Assembly: GCF_030052995.1 (NCBI RefSeq)
Contig: NZ_JASJPW010000005.1
Location: forward strand, 62,001 to 126,000
Length of the DNA stretch: 64,000 bases
From: Gemmobacter sp. 24YEA27
GTDB taxonomy: Bacteria > Pseudomonadota > Alphaproteobacteria > Rhodobacterales > Rhodobacteraceae
Direction of reading: 5' to 3'
Below the pieces are notes generated by a model that was not told the origin of the DNA, ran no database searches, and saw only the letters and a program-made list of their open reading frames with translations. Of this stretch, positions 25,909 through 35,159 are shown piece after piece (position 1 is the stretch's first letter; each line of letters starts with the position of its first letter). Made by a program: the position numbers and the translations under genes.

Positions 25909-26688
25909 TCAGTGATGGTTTTTCCAGCTCACGAGACGGCGCTCAGAAGCCTCTGCGATGCTGTTTATTGCAAAGCCGATGCCTCCCAACAGCAGCACGC
26001 CGACCATGACGAGATCCATCTCAAGCAGTTCCCGCCCGGCAGTCATCTGACTGCCGATCCCAGGGGCCACGGTCATGAAGTATTCCGCGCCCACGGTGGC
26101 CAGCCAGCCATAGATCAGCCCTAGGCGCAGGCCGGTGAAGATCTGTGGCAGCGCGGCGGGCAGGATCAGACGGCGCAACCGCGCAGCGGGGCCGAGGGCA
26201 TAGATCCGCGCCACTTCGCGCAAATGCTCGGGCACTTCGGCAGTGCCCTCCCAGGTGTTGATCACCACAGGGGTAAAGACGGCCATGCTTACGAAAACCA
26301 CCTTGGCCACCTCACCCGTGCCGAACCAGACAGAGATCAGCGGGATCCAGGCGAAAAGCGCGATCTGTTTCAGCACGTTGAAACTCGGGCCGAGCAGATG
26401 GCGCGCGAGACGGCTGCTGCCGATCAACAGGCCCAGCGGAATCGCGATCAGGCTGCCCGCCAACGCGCCGATCGCCAGGCGGGCAAGGCTTGCACCGATA
26501 TCGACCCTGAGTTCCCCTGCCGCCAGCATGGTGAAAAGGCGGGTGAAGACGAGGCTCGGTGCGGGCGAGAGGATCGGGTTCAGCAGACCTGCGCGAGCGG
26601 TGACCTCCCATATGATCAGGAGTGCTGCTGGCAGGATCAGCCCGACCGGCAGTTGGCGCGGGCGGCGGATGAAGGGAAGAGCGGTCAT
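25909..26688 (-). CDS. SsuC-like ABC permease, second of a pair
   Basis: The start is taken at ATG 26688 (MTALPFIRRPRQLP), overlapping the upstream permease by 4 bp. The longer open frame upstream is only a shadow of that gene. The 259 residues contain about six helices, with the conserved LREVARIYALGPAARLRRLI, LPAALPQIFTGLRLGLIYGW region. Having two different SsuC-type permeases in one operon points to a heterodimeric channel. Confidence 0.9.
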   Translation of the reverse strand: MTALPFIRRPRQLPVGLILPAALLIIWEVTARAGLLNPILSPAPSLVFTRLFTMLAAGELRVDIGASLARLAIGALAGSLIAIPLGLLIGSSRLARHLLGPSFNVLKQIALFAWIPLISVWFGTGEVAKVVFVSMAVFTPVVINTWEGTAEVPEHLREVARIYALGPAARLRRLILPAALPQIFTGLRLGLIYGWLATVGAEYFMTVAPGIGSQMTAGRELLEMDLVMVGVLLLGGIGFAINSIAEASERRLVSWKNHH

Positions 26689-27524
26689 CTGGCCGTCCCT
26701 TTCCAGCGCAAAAGCCGCGCCTCGATCAGGGCCACGCCCGCGTCCAGCAGGAAGCCGATCACGCCTACGAGGATCATCGCCAGCAGCACATATTCCATCG
26801 CGAAAAGCTGGCGGCCCCAGACCATCAGATAGCCAAGCCCCTCGGAGGAGGCGAGCAGTTCCACCGCCACCAGCGCCAGCCAGGCGTTTGCCAGGCCATA
26901 GCGGATGCCTGAGAAGATGGTTGGAAGCGCGGCAGGCAGCACCACAAAGCGCAGCTGTTCCAACGGTGTGAAGGTCATGACCTGCCCTACCTCGCGCAGT
27001 TGCTGCGGCACGTTGCGGATGCCGGCATAGGTATTGACCGCCATAGGGATCATCGCAGCCTTGGCGATGATGACGACCTTCAGCCCTTCGCCAATTCCCA
27101 GAAACAGGATCAGCAGCGGGATCCAGCCAATCGGCGGCACCTGGGCAATCGCCAGGAACAGCGGATCGACATAGCGCCGCACCGTCTCGGATATTCCCAT
27201 CGCCGCGCCCAGAGGCAGGCCAATCACCGCACCGAGCAGAAAGCCCCAGAGCACGCGTTTCAGGCTGAAAAGGGTATGCATCTGCAGATCCCCCCTGTCC
27301 CACAACTCGCCTGCGGCGCTGATGATCGTGGTCGGCGCGGGCAGGATCTGCGGAGGCATCACGCCTGAGGCCGACGCCAGCGACCAGAAGGCCAGAAGGA
27401 GCAACGGGACGATCAGGCCGAGGAGCCAGCGCCCGAGCGCGGGCCCTGGGCGCGGCAGGGTGATCCGGCGCCAGAGTAATGGGCCAGCCCGATCCTCTGC
27501 CGGATCAAGGGGGATCTGCACCAT
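26685..27524 (-). CDS. SsuC-like ABC permease, first of a pair
   Basis: This 279-residue inner-membrane protein has LGLIVPLLLLAFWSLASASG as first helix and the family loop LREVGQVMTFTPLEQLRFVV, LPAALPTIFSGIRYGLANAW. It shares the overall layout with the next permease but is clearly distinct. It lies 3 bp from the binding protein stop and overlaps the next gene (ATGA), so the operon is tightly coupled. Confidence 0.9.
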   Translation of the reverse strand: MVQIPLDPAEDRAGPLLWRRITLPRPGPALGRWLLGLIVPLLLLAFWSLASASGVMPPQILPAPTTIISAAGELWDRGDLQMHTLFSLKRVLWGFLLGAVIGLPLGAAMGISETVRRYVDPLFLAIAQVPPIGWIPLLILFLGIGEGLKVVIIAKAAMIPMAVNTYAGIRNVPQQLREVGQVMTFTPLEQLRFVVLPAALPTIFSGIRYGLANAWLALVAVELLASSEGLGYLMVWGRQLFAMEYVLLAMILVGVIGFLLDAGVALIEARLLRWKGTAR

Positions 27525-27527
27525 GGA

Positions 27528-28616
27528 TCAGGCCGTGAGCGGCTGGCCGTCAAGACCATAGGGCTGCCAGAAGCCGGCCAGACCCTGTTCTTTCAGCGCA
27601 GCCTCAAGGAAGCGCGGCTCGAACCAGTCGGCGGTGGGCCGCTCATTGCGGATCAGCTCCAGCTCACGCGCGCGCTTCTCCTGACCTGCGAAGCCCTCGA
27701 CAAGGAAGGGGTCGAGCAGCGGGCTGAGGCGGAATCGCAGCTCTTGCCCGTCATGGTCATTGACAAAGCCCTCGCGCGGGCGGCCGGTCAGCGCATAGGT
27801 GTCGATGACGTCCTCGCGCCGTGCCTCATCAGACCCCCAATGCGCCGCTTTGACAAAGCCATTGACGATGCGCTGCGTGATCTCGGGGTCCTCTCCGATA
27901 AAGGCTTCCTGGGCATGGATTATGGCGTGGCGCGTAAAGCGGCTGTCTTCCTTCGATGAGAAGATCACATTCGCAATGCCCTTAGCCTCAAGATCGTAGA
28001 GGTCTGCCTGACCGAAAGTTGCATCGATATCGCCCGAAACGATGGCCGCATTGGCCGAGGCGAAATCGAGGTTGATGATCTTCACGTCGCGCTCGGTCAG
28101 GTCATAGGCGGCGAGGATCTTGGCCGCCGCCAGATGCAGGTTGGTGCCGCGGAACAACCCGACATTGCGCCCTTTCAGATCGGCGGGCGTGGTAATGCCG
28201 CTGTCGGGGCGAGCCGCGATATAGATGTTCGAGCGCACATCCGAGCCAAGCAGGATCTTGGTATTCAACCCGTTCGACCTGCCCACGAGAGATGGCAGGT
28301 CGCCATGGAAGGCGAAATCTGCCTGGTTATTGGCCAGCGCCTCATTCACAGAAGGCCCTGCCCCCTTATGGAAGCTCCATTCGATCTTTACCGACGGATC
28401 ATCCTTGAACTCGGCATCCACAAAGCCGCGTGCATGGCCCAGAGGCGCAACCCCCGGTGCGGCAAACTGCTTATTGCCGACGCCAACCTCGGCAAAAGCC
28501 AGGCGCACGGTCACGGCGGTCTGCGCCCGGATAAGGCCCGGCGCGGCCAGTGCACCTGCAACAAGGGCAGAGGAAGCCGTCAGGAAGTGGCGGCGCGAAA
28601 AAGAAGAGGTCGACAT
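27528..28616 (-). CDS. SsuA/TauA-like substrate-binding protein
   Basis: The start is placed at ATG 28616, giving 362 residues with a twin-arginine signal (SRRHFLTASSALVAGALAAP). Further upstream starts would bury the signal. The mature part has VRLAFAEVGVGNKQFAAPGV, NNQADFAFHGDLPSLVGRSN, LKGRNVGLFRGTNLHLAAAK and SGDIDATFGQADLYDLEAKG, typical of NMT1/SsuA-like proteins. It is first in a five-gene operon ending in the flavin monooxygenase. A sulfonate or related sulfur compound is likely. Confidence 0.88.
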   Translation of the reverse strand: MSTSSFSRRHFLTASSALVAGALAAPGLIRAQTAVTVRLAFAEVGVGNKQFAAPGVAPLGHARGFVDAEFKDDPSVKIEWSFHKGAGPSVNEALANNQADFAFHGDLPSLVGRSNGLNTKILLGSDVRSNIYIAARPDSGITTPADLKGRNVGLFRGTNLHLAAAKILAAYDLTERDVKIINLDFASANAAIVSGDIDATFGQADLYDLEAKGIANVIFSSKEDSRFTRHAIIHAQEAFIGEDPEITQRIVNGFVKAAHWGSDEARREDVIDTYALTGRPREGFVNDHDGQELRFRLSPLLDPFLVEGFAGQEKRARELELIRNERPTADWFEPRFLEAALKEQGLAGFWQPYGLDGQPLTA

Positions 28617-29001
28617 GCAATATCCTTTATTGCCGCCGGATGGCGGGTGCAGCGAGGCATGCCTGCCGCGCTGGCAGACATCGGAATTCCGGTGATCCGG
28701 GTCGGGAGGCGAATGCAGCCTGAAGATGAATGGGGTGTTTAAACCCGACTGATGTGATAGAGATTGATCGACCCACACAATCGAGGCAAGAGAGCCGATT
28801 TCTAAACTTACCGCCGGGGACAGTGCGTCTCTACTAGGCCTCCGACTTCAGTAGAACTCGCACGCGCCACCTGTGAACATGAGGCAGAGGGTCTGGCCGC
28901 GCAGTTCATCAATCTCTTCGGAAGCGATTTCCGGATCGCGCACCGCCTCGTGGCCGCATTTCTTTTGATCCGAAAACGCATCGTAGTAGTCGGAATTATA
29001 C
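28617..29001. promoter_or_regulatory. upstream region of the sulfonate-type operon
   Basis: About 385 bp with no convincing gene between the binding protein and the IS66 remnant. It must hold the promoter for the leftward operon. The part at about 28735-28815 is more AT-rich (GTTTAAAC near 28737). No regulator site could be assigned. Confidence 0.35.
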
Positions 29002-29930
29002 GTAAGCGATGTCCCGGTCACACGGTGACGGTGTAGTTCCACGAGAGCAGGTCGTCGATCTGGCCTTGTTTGTGACCTTTGACGATGACGGTGAGTGCGG
29101 CTGACAACCGTGCGTGGGTGTCGACACCGTTCATTTTGCGGTTCAGGGCGATGGGGCGGATTCCAGCCTCGAAGGCATAGAGATCGGGCATGAGGGTCAC
29201 CCCCTGCTGGGCGATTGGCGCGGGTCCGGTGCGGATGAGCTCGATCAGCTTGCGACGGGCCAATCGGCGAGCTGGATGCCGGACCGAACCGGCCCGCTGC
29301 AATCAGGCTTTTGCATCCCGAATATACATCCTCCTGCAGGATGCCGCCGAAGCCCTGCAAAATACGCTCGGCATGCTGCCCATCACCACCGGGGGCATAG
29401 GTGAAGGCAACGCCCGGTGGAGAGGTTCAACCCAGGGTCGGTCATCACGGGCCAAGGTCCAGAAGTATCCCGTCCTTGTCTTTCTTGCCCCGGGGCGAGG
29501 GTGGGGGCGCGGGTCTCCTCCATGCAGAGCGACCGTGGCCTCGGTTGCCATGCCTCCCGGGATCAGCCGCGCCGGTGCGGGGGGCTTGCATGACGCCATC
29601 GGTGCAGGAGCGGCAGGCGTACTTCGGACGACGGGGGCGATGGCGGGCAACTGGGCAGGCACGATGCCGAGCCGTTCCGACACAACCTCAGCGATTCAGT
29701 GCAAACAGCCACCGCAGGCACTGGTCAGACTGTTCGGCTCGATGACCTCTTCGATGCGCGGCAAGTGTTTGCGCAGCGATCCACGATGGGCTGCGCGCGG
29801 TTTGGCGGGGCGCCTGGCGGCGCGATCCTCGGCATCCGCTTCGGCGAGGATCACCGCCATAACCGTTTCCAGGTCCTCCAGCGCCAGTTCGAATTGGTCC
29901 AGATTGCTCTTCGCGGATTTCGGGGCTGTT
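29002..29930 (-). pseudogene. tnpC: IS66-family remnant with decayed tnpC
   Basis: Read leftward, pieces of TnpC occur in order: LDQFELALEDLETVMAVILA and RRPAKPRAAHRGSLRKHLPR, then MSERLGIVPAQL, PAPARLIPGGMATEATVALH and RTKTGYFWTLARDD-like TRTGYFWTLARDDRPW. Next come MQGFGGILQ, and finally GIRPIALNRKMNGVDTHARL and QGQIDDLLSWNY with a stop at 29018. Frameshifts and internal deletions separate them. The terminal repeat GTAAGCGATGTCCCGG at 29002 marks the element end. It is a relative of, but not the same copy as, the IS66 at 3824. Confidence 0.8.
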
Positions 29931-29944
29931 TGAAGAGGTCGGGC

Positions 29945-30330
29945 TGAACCTGGCCTGTCGCGGGTTCTGCCGCCTGGTTCCGACGGATCCGGTTCCCGAT
30001 CATTTGACCTTCTCGATGACTCGCCATGGTCGGATCCGCGATTGCGATCTGCTGCCTCGGGTCGTCGAGACCGTTCTGGCACGCTGCAATGCGGAAGGGC
30101 TTGTTGGCGGCCGTCTGTTTGGGGCGGATGCCTTGCTGATCAAGGCCGATGCGGGCCGCTAACCCGGGCCGAAGACTGCTCCGCAGGCGAGATCATCAGC
30201 CGGGCTGCGCAGGAATACCTCGATACCTTTGATGATGCGGCCTCCGGCGGCGCGACAACGGTGGCCCAAGCGCCGCGCGTCAATCTGGTTGATCGGATGC
30301 CCTGTAGCTGGATCGGGCCCGGGTGACCAA
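29945..30330 (+). pseudogene. remnant of an IS1182-like transposase, different from copies A and B
   Basis: The plus strand reads CRGFCRLVPTDPVPDHLTFS, MTRHGRIRDCDLLPRVVETV, LARCNAEGLVGGRLFGADAL and LIKADAGR, then a stop. A shifted frame continues AEDWSAGEIISRAAQEYLDT, FDDAA. This matches the middle of IS1182-type transposases (fcRL....PDHstFS..RhGRfRd.Dll...fe..v..C...glvgg..fa.DaslikADA). Start and end are gone. Confidence 0.65.
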
Positions 30331-30432
30331 TGCCGTGCGACAGGGGCCCGAAGACAGCCAGAGGTTTGGGCCCCCGACCTTCCGCCCGATAAGGAGCCTG
30401 AAGGCCGGAAGATCAGCGGAGTTTCGGGTGGC

Positions 30433-31323
30433 TCAGCCTTTTGATGCCACTTCGCCGAAATAGCGGGCGGTTTCGGACAGGAAACCCTGGCCAAAGCCGC
30501 CATCCGTCAGGCTTTGCAGCGCGCCATAAACACCGCTTGCCGTCTGGTGACCGGCAGAGACGTCTTCGGCCATCTGGACATAATAGCTCAGATCCTTATG
30601 GGCATTCGAGATGAAGAACTTCATCTTCGAATTGTCGCCCTCCAACAGGAAGGGGCTGACCCGGTCGAATGCTGCGCCATAACCGCCGCCTTTCGCCAGA
30701 ACTTCGGTAAAGATCTCCGGCGAAATACCGCCGCGTTCGGCACAGGCCGCCGCTTCGCCGATCAGCGTCACCATGCCCAGCGAGCAGAAATTGTGCAGCA
30801 GTTTCAGCTTGTGGCCCGCCCCCGGCCCGCCCGCATGGAAGATGTTCTCGGCGAATGTCTCCAGCAGCGGGCGGATCCGTGCGAAAAGCTCCGGATCCGC
30901 GCCGACCAGCAGGTTAAGGCGCCCGGCTTCGGCCTCGAGCGGGGTGCGGGTCATTGGGGCATCCATGAAGAGCGCGCCGGCGGCCTCGGCCTGTTTCGCA
31001 ATCGCCTCGGTCGAGCTCGGGATCGCGGTCGAGCAGTCGATGATGACCGTGCCCTTTTTCACCGTTTTCAGGATGCCGTTCTCGCCCAGAAGCACGTCTT
31101 CGACCTGAGGCGTCCCGGAAACGCAGAGGATGATCACCTCGGACGCCGCCGCCAGATCATGCTTGTCAGCGAATTTCGCCGCGCCAAAGCCGAGAAGATC
31201 GCTACAGTCCTGGTTGCCCGGATGGTCGAGGAACCCAAGCGCCCAGCCCTTGGAAACCACGTTTTTCGCGATGCCATGCCCCATCAGGCCAACACCGATA
31301 ATTCCAGCTTTGAGATTGCCCAT
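30433..31323 (-). CDS. 3-hydroxyisobutyrate-dehydrogenase-family (GarR/LtnD-like) NAD(P) dehydrogenase
   Basis: This 296-residue protein has the dinucleotide motif GVGLMGHGIA near the N-terminus, ILCVSGTPQVEDVLLG, and the substrate-binding FMDAPMTRTPLEAEAGRLNL. The catalytic lysine region is GAGHKLKLLHNFCSLG. The family oxidises beta-hydroxy acids such as hydroxyisobutyrate, tartronate semialdehyde or threonate. It is the most distal gene of a minus-strand cluster of dehydrogenases with a TRAP importer, implying a hydroxy-acid pathway. Confidence 0.87.
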   Translation of the reverse strand: MGNLKAGIIGVGLMGHGIAKNVVSKGWALGFLDHPGNQDCSDLLGFGAAKFADKHDLAAASEVIILCVSGTPQVEDVLLGENGILKTVKKGTVIIDCSTAIPSSTEAIAKQAEAAGALFMDAPMTRTPLEAEAGRLNLLVGADPELFARIRPLLETFAENIFHAGGPGAGHKLKLLHNFCSLGMVTLIGEAAACAERGGISPEIFTEVLAKGGGYGAAFDRVSPFLLEGDNSKMKFFISNAHKDLSYYVQMAEDVSAGHQTASGVYGALQSLTDGGFGQGFLSETARYFGEVASKG

Positions 31324-31334
31324 GAGACCCCTCC

Positions 31335-32420
31335 TCAGGCCAGAGCGCGGCAGATCGCATCTGCCATTTCAGTGCATTTCGCATGGCCGCCCAGATCGCT
31401 CGGGACAGTTTCGCCCGCCGCCAGCACGCGGCCAACGGCGCTTTCGATACGGTCACCCGCCTCGGTCAGACGCGCATCACCTTTGCGGTCGCCCAGCCAG
31501 CGCAGCATCATCACCGCCGACAGCACGCTCGCCACCGGGCTTGCGATATTCTGCCCGGCAATATCCGGGGCCGAGCCATGCGCGCCCTGGAAGAGCGCGT
31601 AATCATCGCCGATTTCACCCGAGGGCGAGATCCCCATGCCGCCCACGGTCGCGGCACCCAGATCCGAGATGATGTCGCCGAACATATTCTCGGCCACGAT
31701 CACGTCATAGAAATCGGGGCGCTTCACCATATGAACGGTGATCGCATCGGCATAGGCATAGTCGATTCCGATATCGGGGTAGCCCTGATGCACCTCGTCG
31801 CAGATCTTGCGGAAGAAGGCATAGCTGCGCAGGATATTCGCCTTGTCGCAGACCGTGACCCGCGACTTGCCGTCACGCGGCGCGCCATTGCGCTTTTTCG
31901 CCAGATCAAAGGCGAATTTGGCCACCCGCTCTGTGCCCTTGCGGGTGATCACCAGGCTGTCCGAGGCAAATTCATCGCGCAAGACCACACCCGCGCCCCG
32001 GCTGGCATAAAGCCCTTCGGTATTCTCGCGGATGATGACGTAATCAATCCCGCCGCCGTCAAAGGCGCGCAGCGGTGACAGCACGCCCGGCAGCAGTTTC
32101 ACGGGGCGCACATTGGCATAAAGGTCGAGCCGGAACCGCAGTCGCAGGTGCAGGTCATTGCCGACTTCCGTCCCGTCCGGATAGACGACGCCCGGCAGAC
32201 CGGCAGCACCGTGCAGGATCGCATCAGCGGACCGGCAGGCGGCATAGGTGTCGTCGGGCAGCACATCGCCCGTCTTGACGTAGTGACCGGCACCGCCGTC
32301 AAACATCTGGAAGTCCAGCAGGTTTTCACCAACCGCCGCCTTCAGCACCCTGATCGTGGCGTCAGTGATCTCGGGGCCGATACCGTCACCGGCAATGGTC
32401 GCAATCGTGTAATTGGTCAT
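31335..32420 (-). CDS. isocitrate/isopropylmalate-dehydrogenase-family enzyme (tartrate/malate dehydrogenase-like)
   Basis: This 361-residue protein starts IATIAGDGIGPEITDATIRV. The substrate/NAD motifs are RLRFRLDLYANVRPVKLLPG, VIIRENTEGLYASRGAGVVL, the catalytic-type lysine in VTVCDKANILR and the metal-binding aspartates in VAENMFGDIISDLGA. It decarboxylates 2-hydroxy-3-substituted dicarboxylates. The catabolic context makes tartrate, D-malate or a related acid more likely than leucine synthesis. Confidence 0.85.
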   Translation of the reverse strand: MTNYTIATIAGDGIGPEITDATIRVLKAAVGENLLDFQMFDGGAGHYVKTGDVLPDDTYAACRSADAILHGAAGLPGVVYPDGTEVGNDLHLRLRFRLDLYANVRPVKLLPGVLSPLRAFDGGGIDYVIIRENTEGLYASRGAGVVLRDEFASDSLVITRKGTERVAKFAFDLAKKRNGAPRDGKSRVTVCDKANILRSYAFFRKICDEVHQGYPDIGIDYAYADAITVHMVKRPDFYDVIVAENMFGDIISDLGAATVGGMGISPSGEIGDDYALFQGAHGSAPDIAGQNIASPVASVLSAVMMLRWLGDRKGDARLTEAGDRIESAVGRVLAAGETVPSDLGGHAKCTEMADAICRALA

Positions 32421-32438
32421 GTTGCAGATCCCCGTCGC

Positions 32439-33884
32439 TTACCAGTTGGTCGCGATATATTTGGCTTCCATGAATTCGAGCATCCCGTGATGCGCGCCTT
32501 CGCGGCCCAGCCCGCTTTGCTTGACGCCGCCAAACGGGGCCGCCGGGTCGGAGACCAGACCGCGGTTCAGCGCCAGCATCCCGGCTTCCAGCTTTTCTGA
32601 CACCCGCAGACCACGCGCCAGATCTTGCGTGTAGACATAGGCCACCAGGCCATATTCAGTGTCATTGGCGCGGCGGATGGCTTCTTCTTCGGTGTCGAAG
32701 GTGTAGATTGGCGCAACCGGGCCGAAGATTTCTTCGCGGGCGAGATCGGCGGAATCGGGCACGTCAGCCAGAACGGTGGCCGGGTAGAAATAGCCCTCGC
32801 CTTCAATCGCCTTGCCGCCGGTGGTTACGCGCGCACCTTTGGCCACCGCGTCATCGACCAGTTCGCCGACCTTTTTCACCGCAGCCGCATTTACCAGCGG
32901 GCCAAGATCGGTGGTTTCCTCGGCACCCGGGCCAACCCGCAAGGCCGCCATGCGTTCGGTCAGCCGGCGGGTAAACTCTTCGACCACACCGCGCTGTACA
33001 TAGATGCGGTTCGCCGCCGTGCAGGCCTCGCCGCCATTGCGCATCTTGGCAATCATGGCGCCCTCAATGGCCGCATCCAGATCGGCATCATCGAAGACGA
33101 CGAAAGGCGCATTGCCACCGAGCTCCATCGAGGAGTGGATCACCTGATCGGCGGCCTTGCGCAAAAGCACCCGGCCCACTTCGGTCGAGCCGGTGAAGGA
33201 CAGTTTGCGCACGCGCGGATCATCCAGCATCGCGTTCACGACCTGGCCGGTGGTTGAGGTGGTCAGCACATTGACCACCCCATCCGGCACGCCAGCCTCG
33301 GCGAGGATCGCGGCGACGGCATAGGCGGTCAGCGGCGTTTCGGTCGCAGGTTTCAGCACGCAGGTACAGCCAGCGGCCAAGGCAGGCGCAATCTTGCGGG
33401 TCGCCATAGCGGCGGGGAAGTTCCAGGGCGTGATCAGAAGCGAGACACCAATCGGCTGATATTGCACAAGAATCCGGTTCGCACCGGAAGGCGCCACCCC
33501 CAGATCGCCATGACCGCGCACGGCCTCTTCCGCGAACCAGCGGAAGAATTCAGCGGCATAGGCCACTTCGCCACGCGCATCTTTCAGCGCTTTGCCGTTT
33601 TCCAGCGAGATGAGACGCGCGAGCGCTTCGCCGTCGCGCACCATAAGCTCCCAGCATTTCCTGAGGATCTCGCCGCGCTGGCGGGCGGGGGTGGCGGCCC
33701 AGCCGGCAGCAGCAGCTGCGGCCGCGTCAACGGCGGCGATGGCATCTTCGGGCGCGGCATTGGCGACCGAGCCAACTACCGAGCCGTCAGAGGGGTTCGT
33801 GACGTCGATCCGGGTCGGGCGGGCGCCTTCGCGCCATTTGCCGCCGATAAAAAGGTCGGTCGGCCAGGTATTTTCTTGGGTCAT
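32439..33884 (-). CDS. NAD(P)-dependent aldehyde dehydrogenase, succinate-semialdehyde type
   Basis: This 481-residue enzyme contains TPWNFPAAMATRKIAPALAA, FTGSTEVGRVL, catalytic Glu254 in MELGGNAPFV and catalytic Cys288 in RNGGEACTAANR. It resembles GabD (succinate/glutarate semialdehyde dehydrogenase), particularly PFGGVKQSGLGREGAHHGML at the end. In this cluster it could oxidise the semialdehyde made by the iron-dependent alcohol dehydrogenase encoded just upstream. Confidence 0.88.
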   Translation of the reverse strand: MTQENTWPTDLFIGGKWREGARPTRIDVTNPSDGSVVGSVANAAPEDAIAAVDAAAAAAAGWAATPARQRGEILRKCWELMVRDGEALARLISLENGKALKDARGEVAYAAEFFRWFAEEAVRGHGDLGVAPSGANRILVQYQPIGVSLLITPWNFPAAMATRKIAPALAAGCTCVLKPATETPLTAYAVAAILAEAGVPDGVVNVLTTSTTGQVVNAMLDDPRVRKLSFTGSTEVGRVLLRKAADQVIHSSMELGGNAPFVVFDDADLDAAIEGAMIAKMRNGGEACTAANRIYVQRGVVEEFTRRLTERMAALRVGPGAEETTDLGPLVNAAAVKKVGELVDDAVAKGARVTTGGKAIEGEGYFYPATVLADVPDSADLAREEIFGPVAPIYTFDTEEEAIRRANDTEYGLVAYVYTQDLARGLRVSEKLEAGMLALNRGLVSDPAAPFGGVKQSGLGREGAHHGMLEFMEAKYIATNW

Positions 33885-33902
33885 CTTACGGTCCTCAGGG
33901 TC

Positions 33903-35114
33903 TCAGGCGGACGCCATGGCAGTGTCGAGAATTTCACGGATCGCCTGCGGCGACAGCGGGCGGGGGTTGTTTTCCACAAGGCGGGCCGCGTTCATCGACA
34001 GCGTCGCGATGGAATCGAGGCTGGCCTCCGTCACACCGATCTTGTCTATGGTGGCGGGCATGCCGATACGGGCGAACAGCGCAGACAAAGCCGCGATCAG
34101 CGCGTCAGAGGCTTTGGCATCCTCATCCGCAGCCGTCGCCACGCCGATCTCGCGCGCGATTTCAGCATAGTCGCCCGCCGCCACCGACGCGTTGAAACGC
34201 ATGGTGAAGGGCAGCAGCACGCCGACCCCAAGCCCATGCGCGGTATGGGTTTCCGCGCCGATCGGATATTGGATCGCATGGGCGGCAGCGGTGCCGGCCG
34301 AGCCGAATGCCAGCCCGGCAAGGGTCGAGCCGAGCATCACGGCCGAACGCGCTTCGATATTCTCCGGCTGGTTCACGGCGGTTTCCAGGTGATCAAAGAT
34401 CAGCCTGATCGCGCGCAGCGCATAGACATCGGAAAGCGTGTTCTTGCCGACGAAAACGCGGGTGACAGCCAGATCCGGCGTCGCCGCGCGGCTGACGGCG
34501 GCAAAGCCCTCAATCGCATGCGCCAGCGCATCGGCGCCGGAGATCGCGGTCAGGCCCTTCGGGCAGGTCACGGTCAGTTCCGGGTCGCAGATCGAGGTAT
34601 GGGGGATCAGTTCGGGGGACGAGATCCCCACCTTCATCACCCGCTCCGGATCGGCCAGAACGGCGACAGGGGTGGCCTCGGATCCGGTGCCGGCGGTTGT
34701 CGGGATCGCAATGATCGGGCGCACCGGGCCGGGGATCCTGAACTCACCGTAATAGGCAGACAGCGGGCCGGGAAAGGTCAGCAGCAGGCTCACAAGTTTC
34801 GCGAGATCAAGGCAGCTGCCACCGCCAAAGCCGATCACCATATCCGGGGCGAAATCCCTGTAGCGTTCGGCGCAGGTGGTGATGCCATCCAGCGGCAGTT
34901 CGGGCTGGGTTTCCGCGAAGACCTCGACCGTGACGCCATTGGCCTGCAAGTCGGCCACCAGCTCACCCAGGAGCGGCAGCCCGCCCAGGCGTTCATCGGT
35001 GCAGATCAGCGCGCGGGTGCCAAGGTCGCGGGCCAGCCGGCCCAGAGCCGCACGCTGGCCGGGGCCGAAAACAAGGCGCTGCGGGGCGCGGGTGACACCA
35101 TAATCGAACCGCAT
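33903..35114 (-). CDS. iron-containing alcohol dehydrogenase
   Basis: This 403-residue group III alcohol dehydrogenase has the nucleotide motif GFGGGSCLDLAKLVSLL and the segment IPTTAGTGSEATPVAVL. Metal ligands are expected in SGADALAHAIEGF and the later GTAAAHAIQYPIGAETHTAH region. Members act on 4-hydroxybutyrate, lactaldehyde, maleylacetate and others. Next to a succinate-semialdehyde-type dehydrogenase, a hydroxybutyrate-like substrate is possible but unproven. Confidence 0.88.
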   Translation of the reverse strand: MRFDYGVTRAPQRLVFGPGQRAALGRLARDLGTRALICTDERLGGLPLLGELVADLQANGVTVEVFAETQPELPLDGITTCAERYRDFAPDMVIGFGGGSCLDLAKLVSLLLTFPGPLSAYYGEFRIPGPVRPIIAIPTTAGTGSEATPVAVLADPERVMKVGISSPELIPHTSICDPELTVTCPKGLTAISGADALAHAIEGFAAVSRAATPDLAVTRVFVGKNTLSDVYALRAIRLIFDHLETAVNQPENIEARSAVMLGSTLAGLAFGSAGTAAAHAIQYPIGAETHTAHGLGVGVLLPFTMRFNASVAAGDYAEIAREIGVATAADEDAKASDALIAALSALFARIGMPATIDKIGVTEASLDSIATLSMNAARLVENNPRPLSPQAIREILDTAMASA

Positions 35115-35159
35115 GACTTTACTCCTTTTTGCCCTGTCGGCAGGGCCGGTATTGACTGC

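Noticed and set aside
25909..27303. A 464-codon version of the second SsuC-like permease
   Set aside because: The extra N-terminal 200 residues overlap the first permease in another frame. The ATG at 26688 with 4-bp overlap gives a normal permease.
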